The position numbers were made by a program, and so were the translations under genes. The notes below the pieces were generated by a model. It did not search any database, was not told the DNA's origin, and saw nothing but the letters and a program-made list of their open reading frames with translations. From positions 1-64,000 of the forward strand of contig CAMLMV010000008.1 of the NCBI GenBank assembly GCA_946481275.1: 64,000 nucleotides of DNA. Reading direction: 5' to 3'. The DNA is from an uncultured Massilia sp. (GTDB taxonomy: Bacteria > Pseudomonadota > Gammaproteobacteria > Burkholderiales > Burkholderiaceae). Every line of letters begins with the position of its first letter. Position 1 is the first letter of the stretch. Below are positions 58,259 to 64,000 of the stretch, in pieces.

Positions 58259-58318
58259 CGTTGCGAAAAAAATCATTCAGTTGCTCAGCGAATAATTGCT
58301 GCACCTGCGTTCGCAACG
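58259..58318. promoter_or_regulatory. Inverted repeat between phaC and phaR
   Basis: CGTTGCGAA (58259-58267) and TTCGCAACG (58310-58318) are perfect 9-base arms with 42 bases between. The span has further TTGC motifs (TTGCTCAGC, TTGCTGCACC). PhaR-type repressors bind TGC/GCA-rich sites near phaR/phaP, so an autoregulatory site is possible. It is about 100 nt upstream of phaR. Confidence 0.45.
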
Positions 58319-58419
58319 TGGTATTTTTAGCGGATATCCTCTTGGAATCGGAGACGCCGCGGGGGATCCCCGCGGTCGCCGCATAATAAATGCGCTACGG
58401 CGCTGTACATGGAAATGAG

Positions 58420-58974
58420 ATGAGTAGTGTCAAAAAAAGCACTGAACGCCTGATCAAGAAGTATCCGAACCGCCGGCTGTACGACACCCAGACCAGTTCT
58501 TACATCACCTTGTCCGACGTGAAGCAACTCGTGCTCGATTCCGACGAGTTCACGGTCGTGGATGCCAAGACGAACGAAGACCTGACCCGCAGCATCCTCC
58601 TGCAGATCATTCTCGAAGAGGAAGCGCACGGCGTGCCGATGTTCTCCAGCGGCGTGCTGTCCCAGATCATCCGCTACTACGGCCACGCGATGCAGGGCAT
58701 GATGGGTTCGTACCTGGAAAAGAACGTGCAGGCGTTCACCGACATCCAGAACAAATTCGTCGGCTCGGCCACGGGCGCGATGGAAGGCAAGCCGTTCAGC
58801 ACCGAGATGTGGACCCAGTTCATGAACATCCAGGGCCCGATGATGCAGGGCATGATGAACAACTACATCGACCAGAGCAAGAACCTGTTCCTGCAGATGC
58901 AGGAGCAGATGCAAAGCCAGAGCAAGGCGATGTTCGGCGCGTTCCCGTTCGGGGTGCCGCCGGAAAAGAAGTAA
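58420..58974 (+). CDS. phaR: PHA synthesis repressor PhaR
   Basis: A 184-residue protein. The N-terminal PhaR DNA-binding domain reads RLIKKYPNRRLYDTQTSSYITLSDVKQLV, followed by EFTVVDAKTNEDLTRSILLQII, then a Met/Gln-rich C-terminus that probably contacts PHA granules. It represses phasin and its own gene until granules sequester it. The start at 58420 (MSSVKKS) is preferred over an earlier ATG at 58390. Confidence 0.95.
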   Translation: MSSVKKSTERLIKKYPNRRLYDTQTSSYITLSDVKQLVLDSDEFTVVDAKTNEDLTRSILLQIILEEEAHGVPMFSSGVLSQIIRYYGHAMQGMMGSYLEKNVQAFTDIQNKFVGSATGAMEGKPFSTEMWTQFMNIQGPMMQGMMNNYIDQSKNLFLQMQEQMQSQSKAMFGAFPFGVPPEKK

Positions 58975-59029
58975 GCTGCAAAAGGGGGGTGCGTCCCGCC
59001 GGGCGATTTCCCTCCGCCCCCGCTTCCTG

Positions 59030-59035
59030 TACAAT
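59030..59035 (+). promoter_or_regulatory. Candidate -10 of rimO
   Basis: TACAAT with TTTCCC (59007-59012) at 17 bases; weak -35. 35 nt before the rimO ATG. Confidence 0.4.
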
Positions 59036-59070
59036 CGCGGATTGCCCCGAATTTTTGCCGCAATCCGACA

Positions 59071-60474
59071 ATGCAAGAACTCCGCCGTAACCCTCTCCCT
59101 GCCACCTCCGACGCTGCCGGCACCGCCGTGCCGCCGAAAGTGGGCTTCGTCTCGCTCGGCTGCCCGAAGGCTCTCGTCGACTCCGAACAGATTCTCACGC
59201 AGCTGCGCGCGGAGGGTTACGAGACCGCCAAGTCGTATGCCGGCGCGGACCTCGTGATCGTCAACACCTGCGGCTTCATCGACGCGGCCGTGCAGGAATC
59301 GCTGGATGCGATCGGCGAGGCGCTGGCCGAAAACGGCAAGGTGATCGTCACGGGCTGCCTCGGCGCCAAGAAGGATGCCTCCGGCAGCGACATCATCACC
59401 AAGGTGCACCCGAAGGTGCTCGCGGTGACCGGTCCGCACGCCGTGGCCGAAGTGATGGAGTCGGTGCACACGCACCTGCCCAAGCCGCACGACCCGTTCA
59501 TCGACCTGGTGCCGGACCACGGCGTCAAGCTCACGCCCAAGCACTACGCCTACCTCAAGATTTCGGAAGGCTGCAACCACCGCTGCAGCTTCTGCATCAT
59601 CCCGTCGATGCGCGGCGACCTCGTGTCGCGCCCGATCCACGACGTGCTGCAGGAAGCGGAGAACCTGTTCAAGGCGGGCGTGAAGGAACTGCTCGTGATC
59701 TCGCAGGACACGAGCGCGTACGGCGTCGACGTCAAGTTCCGCACGGGCTTCTGGAACGGCCGTCCCGTCAAGACGCACATGACGCAGCTGACGGAAGCGC
59801 TGGGCCAGATGGCGAAGCAGTACGGCGCGTGGGTGCGCCTGCACTACGTGTACCCGTACCCGCACGTGGACCAGGTGATCCCGTTCATGGGCGAGAACGT
59901 CGTGCCTTACCTCGACATCCCCCTGCAGCACGCGCATCCGGACGTCCTGAAGCGCATGAAGCGCCCGGCGAGCGGCGAAAAGAACCTCGACCGCATCCAG
60001 GCGTGGCGCAAGATGAACCCGGACCTCACGATCCGCTCGACGTTCATCGCCGGCTTCCCGGGCGAGACGGACGCCGAATTCGAATACCTGCTGGACTTCC
60101 TGAAGGAAGCGCAGATCGACCGCCTGGGCTGCTTCGCGTACTCGCCGGTCGAAGGCGCGACGGCGAACGGGATCGCGAATCCCGTGCCGGACGACGTCAA
60201 GGAAGAGCGCCGCGCGCGCGTGATGCTGCTGCAGGAAGAGATCTCGGCGGCGCGCCTGCAGGCGAAGGTCGGCAAGACGATCCGCGTGCTCGTCGACGAA
60301 GTGGGCCCGCGCGAAGCGGTCGGCCGCTCGGCCGCGGACGCGCCGGAAATCGACGGCGTCGTCCACATCAAGCGCGCCCTCACGCCGGGCAAGGCCAAGC
60401 CGGCCGTGGGCGAATTCATCGACGTGGTCGTGACGAAGGCGGATGCGCACGACCTCTGGGCGACGGTCGCCTGA
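59071..60474 (+). CDS. rimO: Ribosomal protein S12 methylthiotransferase RimO
   Basis: A 467-residue radical-SAM enzyme. The N-terminal UPF0004 cluster uses [14 protein letters not shown] and TGCLGAK. The SAM cluster is [15 protein letters not shown] (C-x3-C-x2-C). A C-terminal TRAM domain ends at about 467. It methylthiolates the Asp of ribosomal protein S12. Length is normal. Confidence 0.95.
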   Translation: MQELRRNPLPATSDAAGTAVPPKVGFVSLGCPKALVDSEQILTQLRAEGYETAKSYAGADLVIVNTCGFIDAAVQESLDAIGEALAENGKVIVTGCLGAKKDASGSDIITKVHPKVLAVTGPHAVAEVMESVHTHLPKPHDPFIDLVPDHGVKLTPKHYAYLKISEGCNHRCSFCIIPSMRGDLVSRPIHDVLQEAENLFKAGVKELLVISQDTSAYGVDVKFRTGFWNGRPVKTHMTQLTEALGQMAKQYGAWVRLHYVYPYPHVDQVIPFMGENVVPYLDIPLQHAHPDVLKRMKRPASGEKNLDRIQAWRKMNPDLTIRSTFIAGFPGETDAEFEYLLDFLKEAQIDRLGCFAYSPVEGATANGIANPVPDDVKEERRARVMLLQEEISAARLQAKVGKTIRVLVDEVGPREAVGRSAADAPEIDGVVHIKRALTPGKAKPAVGEFIDVVVTKADAHDLWATVA

Positions 60475-60499
60475 CAGCCGTGGGCGGAGAGGTGGCGAC

Positions 60500-61666
60500 G
60501 TGACGAAGAAGCAGTCCATCCAGACGACGCTCACCCACAGCGACTACCGCCCGCCGACCGGCTTCGCCGCGTACCCGGCGCCGATCCACCACGCGTCCAC
60601 GGTCCTGTTCAAGGACGTGGCCAGCCTGCGCGCGGGCGACTGGCGCAACAAGCAGGGTTATACGTACGGCCTGCACGGCACGCCCACGACGTTCACGCTG
60701 GAAGCGCGCCTGGCCGCCATCGAAGGCGGCACGCATTGCCTGCTGGCGCCGTCCGGCCTCGCCGCGATCTCGATGATCCTGCTCGCGCTGCTGAAATCGG
60801 GCGACGACGTCCTGCTGCCCGATAACGTCTACAATCCCACGCGCGAGCTGGGACGCTGGCTCGCGGCCGATTTCGGCGTCTCCGCGCGCTTCTACGATCC
60901 GCTCGTCGGCGCGGGCATTGCGGACCTGATCCAGCCGAACACGAAGCTGATCTGGACCGAGGCGCCGGGCTCCGTGTCGATGGAAGTGCCGGACCTGCGG
61001 GCGATCTGCGCGGCGGCGAAGGAGAAGGGCATCCTCGTCGCGCTGGACAACACGTGGTCCGCGGGCCTCGCGCTGCGCGGCTTCGACGTCGGCGCCGACA
61101 TCGTCATGCAGGCGCTGACGAAATACCAGTCGGGCGGTTCGGACGTGCTGATGGGGGCCGTCATCACGCGCGACACGGCCATCAACGACCGCATCGCGGC
61201 GTCGCACATGCGCCTCGGCATGGGCGTGGGCGCGGACGATGCGTATCTCGTCCTGCGCGGCCTGGAAACGATGAAGCTGCGCTTCGACGCGCACGACGCG
61301 TCCGCGCGCAAGGTGGCCGCGTGGTTGAAGAGTCGTCCGGAAATCGCCAGGGTGCTGCACCCCGCGTTCGAGGATTGCCCCGGCCACGACGTGTGGAAGC
61401 GCGATTTCACCGGCGCGGGCGGGCTGTTCTCCGTGATCTTCGACGCGCGTTATGCGGGCGAGCAGGTCGACCGGTTCGTCGAGGCCCTCGACCTGTTCGG
61501 CATCGGGTACAGCTGGGGCGGGACGCACAGCCTCGCCGTGCCGTGCCGGATGCAGGGAATGCGGCGCAACTGGCCCGACACGGGCCCGCTCGTGCGCTTC
61601 AACATCGGTCTCGAAGGGACCGACGATCTCATCGCGGACATCGAGCAGGCGCTCGGCAGGCTGTAA
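60500..61666 (+). CDS. metC: Cystathionine beta-lyase-type PLP enzyme
   Basis: A 388-residue Cys/Met-metabolism PLP enzyme. The PLP Lys is K208 in ALTKYQSGGSDV; YTYGLHGTPTTFTLE, GLAAISMIL and WGGTHSLAVPCRM are family motifs. MetC-type enzymes split cystathionine to homocysteine. GTG start with a GGAGAGG ribosome binding site, 25 nt after rimO. Cystathionine beta-lyase is the best fit; other members of the family are possible. Confidence 0.85.
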   Translation: MTKKQSIQTTLTHSDYRPPTGFAAYPAPIHHASTVLFKDVASLRAGDWRNKQGYTYGLHGTPTTFTLEARLAAIEGGTHCLLAPSGLAAISMILLALLKSGDDVLLPDNVYNPTRELGRWLAADFGVSARFYDPLVGAGIADLIQPNTKLIWTEAPGSVSMEVPDLRAICAAAKEKGILVALDNTWSAGLALRGFDVGADIVMQALTKYQSGGSDVLMGAVITRDTAINDRIAASHMRLGMGVGADDAYLVLRGLETMKLRFDAHDASARKVAAWLKSRPEIARVLHPAFEDCPGHDVWKRDFTGAGGLFSVIFDARYAGEQVDRFVEALDLFGIGYSWGGTHSLAVPCRMQGMRRNWPDTGPLVRFNIGLEGTDDLIADIEQALGRL

Positions 61667-62029
61667 TCACACGGGCATCGCGCGGTTGTTGTTCAGGTCC
61701 AGGAACCCGCGGATGATCCGGTACGCCATCCACACCCACGCGCCGGCGCCGATGAGCCACGCCAGCGGAATCAGGATGATCGTGAACGCCACGACAACCG
61801 CGATGGCCATCCAGACCACGTACCACCAGAACGACCGGATCATCCACGTGTGGTGGCTGTACACCATCGTCCCGGCCATGTCCGGCCGCCGGATATAATT
61901 GACGATCAGCACCAGGATCGACAACATGCCGAGCGAAAAGAAAAAGGTGAGCGCGTGTGCGACGTACAGGATGCGGGCGAACTGCTTGGCATCCTCGAGG
62001 CCGCGTTCGTAGACGAGTTCCTGGGCCAT
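61667..62029 (-). CDS. Small integral membrane protein
   Basis: A 120-residue protein with three helices (about 20-46, 64-84, 86-104) and the motif FTIILIPLAWLIGAGAWVWMAYRIIRG, like the DUF4870-type small membrane proteins. The termination codon abuts the metC stop. Probably a membrane-adaptation protein; function unknown. It starts 14 nt before the next gene end on this strand. Confidence 0.7.
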   Translation of the reverse strand: MAQELVYERGLEDAKQFARILYVAHALTFFFSLGMLSILVLIVNYIRRPDMAGTMVYSHHTWMIRSFWWYVVWMAIAVVVAFTIILIPLAWLIGAGAWVWMAYRIIRGFLDLNNNRAMPV

Positions 62030-62043
62030 GGTTTCCCTGCTAA

Positions 62044-63252
62044 TCAGAAGTAGTAACCGATATTAGCATTGAAACGATGACCGGACGATCTGGCGCCGCC
62101 TCCCGTGGCGAGCGCATTGCCGAAGCCCGGCGACAGATAGGGCTCGTTCGTGGCGTTCGCCACGTCGACGATGACCACCCAGCCGCCCGACGAGAACGTC
62201 ACGCCCGTCACGTTCTGGTAGCTGTCGGCATAGCCGGCGGCGGATTTCCTGAGACGGCTCCAGTCGTTGTAGACCACGAAGTTGCTGAACGGACCGATCG
62301 AACCCGGCAATTTATAGCTGACGTTCGCAATGTCGATCTGCCCCTTGGCCGCAAGACGGTTCGTGAAGCCGTACGCCCCGATGATGACGCAGTCGCGATC
62401 GCATGCGCCATACCAGTTCCCGGCAATCGAACCGTTCCCGGAAAAGTCGTTCGCGTACCGGATCGTCTCCAGTTGCACCCCAAGGTTGCCGAATTCGGCG
62501 GCCACATGCAGCGCACCGGCCCGGCGGTCGCCGTTCGACAGCGTGGAGTTCGTCGCGGCCAATTGTCCTGCGAGCACCGAGGCACCGACCTCTGCCTTGC
62601 CGCCCGTAAACGACAACGGGTAGGCGAGCCGGGCGACGAACGTGTTTTTTTCCTCGCGGCCGTAGCTTTTCATCAGGTGATTGCTGAAGCGGACCGAATC
62701 CAGTCCGTCGAGTTCCCCTGTGCTGTTGGTCCACGACAGCAGGTGGCGGCCGTCGGATGGGAAGAAGCCGATGTTGGCGTTCAGGCCGCCGATCGTGCGC
62801 TGGTATTGCACGCCCATCGCATACGTGTCTTCATAGCCGGCATACCAGGCCATCGATTCGAAGAAATTGTTCGATGCATAGGGCAGCAGACCGAACGGCA
62901 TGCGCGCCTGTCCCACATGCAGTTCGCTCTTGTCGGCGAACCGGTAGCCGCCCCACAGGTATTCGTTGAACACCATGTCGGCGCCCCTGGGGGCCCCCGT
63001 CTGGCGGCTCGTGTAGTGGTAATAGCGTTCGCGTCCCGCCGCCAGGAAGCGGCCGTCGTCGTACTTGAAGCCCAGGCGGGCGGTGTCGAATTCGGGCGTC
63101 CATTTGCGCTGGTCGTTCCAGCTGAGCGCTTCCACCCACATCCTGATCGCCCCGTCGAATTTCAGGGCCGCCGTTGTCTGTGCGGATGCGCCGGACGCCG
63201 ACAACACCAGGCAGGCGCCCGCGATGGCGCGTTGGATTGTCCGGTTACGCAT
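62044..63252 (-). CDS. Outer membrane porin-like beta-barrel protein
   Basis: A 402-residue exported protein. Signal peptide [24 protein letters not shown], alternating beta strands, and a final aromatic FNANIGYYF with a C-terminal Phe, the Bam recognition signal. [22 protein letters not shown] and [16 protein letters not shown] resemble porin or phosphate-porin-like barrels. No substrate is clear. Start overlaps the chemoreceptor stop by 8 nt, so they are probably co-transcribed. Confidence 0.8.
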   Translation of the reverse strand: MRNRTIQRAIAGACLVLSASGASAQTTAALKFDGAIRMWVEALSWNDQRKWTPEFDTARLGFKYDDGRFLAAGRERYYHYTSRQTGAPRGADMVFNEYLWGGYRFADKSELHVGQARMPFGLLPYASNNFFESMAWYAGYEDTYAMGVQYQRTIGGLNANIGFFPSDGRHLLSWTNSTGELDGLDSVRFSNHLMKSYGREEKNTFVARLAYPLSFTGGKAEVGASVLAGQLAATNSTLSNGDRRAGALHVAAEFGNLGVQLETIRYANDFSGNGSIAGNWYGACDRDCVIIGAYGFTNRLAAKGQIDIANVSYKLPGSIGPFSNFVVYNDWSRLRKSAAGYADSYQNVTGVTFSSGGWVVIVDVANATNEPYLSPGFGNALATGGGARSSGHRFNANIGYYF

Positions 63253-64000
63253 GGATCTGCTTCCTCGTGGAGTCGGTGTCGATGTGGAATTCGCCCACCA
63301 GGGACACCAGCAACTCGGCCTGCTGGTGCAGGCTTTCGGCCGCGGCCGCGGCCTCTTCGACGAGCTCCGCGTTCTGTTGCGTCGTGCCGTCCATCTGCGC
63401 GATGGCCTGGTTGACCTGCGCGATGCCGTTGCTTTGCTCGGCGCTGGCGGCGCTGATGTCGACGACGATATCCGTGACGCGCCGGATGCTGCCGAGGATC
63501 TCTTCCATCGTGCGGCCCGCCTCGCCGACCAGCGTGCTGCCGGCGCCGACCTTCTCGACGGAGTCGCCGATCAGGGCCTTGATCTCCTTGGCGGCCGATG
63601 CCGAGCGCTGGGCCAGGTTGCGCACTTCCCCGGCGACGACGGCGAAGCCGCGTCCCTGTTCGCCCGCGCGCGCCGCCTCGACGGCAGCGTTGAGCGCGAG
63701 GATATTGGTCTGGAAGGCGATGCCGTCGATGACGCCGATGATGTCGACGATCTTCTGCGACGAATCCTTGATCGACCCCATCGTGTCCACGACCTGGGCC
63801 ACCACGGCGCTGCCGCGGGCGGCGATCTCCGACGCGCCCTGCGCGAGCTGGTTGGCCTGGCGCGCGTTGTCGGCATTCTGCCTGACGGTCGAGGTCAATT
63901 CTTCCATCGACGCGGCCGTTTCTTCCAGCGCGCCGGCCTGCTGTTCGGTGCGGGCGGACAGGTCGGCGTTGCCCCGGCTGATTTCCGTGCTGGCCAGCGC
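63245..64000 (-). CDS. Methyl-accepting chemotaxis protein, C-terminal part
   Basis: The gene runs off the window at its 5' end; 251 codons are visible. The signalling hairpin tip reads [37 protein letters not shown], the near-universal MCP core that contacts CheA and CheW. The flanking coiled coils hold probable methylation sites ([12 protein letters not shown]). It ends [13 protein letters not shown] with the stop overlapping the porin start. The ligand-binding domain is outside the window. Confidence 0.93.
   Translation of the reverse strand, partial: ALASTEISRGNADLSARTEQQAGALEETAASMEELTSTVRQNADNARQANQLAQGASEIAARGSAVVAQVVDTMGSIKDSSQKIVDIIGVIDGIAFQTNILALNAAVEAARAGEQGRGFAVVAGEVRNLAQRSASAAKEIKALIGDSVEKVGAGSTLVGEAGRTMEEILGSIRRVTDIVVDISAASAEQSNGIAQVNQAIAQMDGTTQQNAELVEEAAAAAESLHQQAELLVSLVGEFHIDTDSTRKQIHA

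Noticed and set aside
1..64000. CRISPR arrays, rRNA genes, replication origin
   Set aside because: No regularly spaced direct repeats, no rRNA sequence and no DnaA-box cluster was seen on reading through the window.

Overview
The window is GC-rich chromosomal DNA from a betaproteobacterium, most likely Burkholderiales/Oxalobacteraceae and Massilia-like. The evidence is a bamD / rluD-pgeF / phaC-phaR / rimO neighbourhood, a class I PHA synthase with its PhaR regulator, three PEP-CTERM exported proteins, an MSHA-type pilus cluster, and many sensory and c-di-GMP proteins. The genus is inferred from gene content, not from a marker gene.

Layout. 1-9845: the end of a formylglycine-generating-enzyme-like gene, then a minus-strand block of Ser/Thr kinase, SEDS (FtsW/RodA-like) membrane protein with a large extra N-terminal domain, FHA-like protein, SH3 membrane protein, MFS transporter, PP2C phosphatase and FHA protein. 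A plus-strand GNAT gene sits inside it. This is the most unusual locus here: it recalls the actinobacterial kinase/phosphatase/FHA/RodA gene set but has no penicillin-binding protein. 9958-18582: small envelope proteins, a metallophosphoesterase, an M28 peptidase, SRAP, a monooxygenase-like protein, an acyltransferase and a diguanylate cyclase. 18583-21897: a poorly coding region with a small AT-rich island next to tRNA-Leu(UAA), bounded by a 58-nt partial copy of the tRNA 3' half; it carries one secreted-protein gene. 21936-30820: ParB-like protein, penicillin/AHL-acylase-type hydrolase, two PEP-CTERM proteins, thymidine kinase, an HExxH membrane protein and the Prc protease. 30911-34221: a tight operon of two acyl-CoA dehydrogenases and two MaoC-like proteins.

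34226-50860: a 1506-residue hybrid histidine kinase translationally coupled to a receiver-GGDEF protein, divergent from the msh pilus cluster (mshE, mshG, two pilins, then mshI, a PilN-like gene, mshJ, mshK, mshL, mshM, mshN). The MshE-type ATPase has the N-terminal domain that binds c-di-GMP in its family, so the neighbouring cyclase is a plausible input to pilus assembly. 50913-64000: a PLP aminotransferase, PIN protein, yaaA, bamD, rluD, pgeF, phaC, phaR, rimO, a cystathionine beta-lyase-like gene, a small membrane protein, and a chemoreceptor whose stop codon overlaps the start of a porin-like gene.

Functions are read from recognisable motifs and gene order only; no database search was possible. 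Starts were chosen from ribosome binding sites, overlaps and signal peptides, and doubtful ones are flagged.
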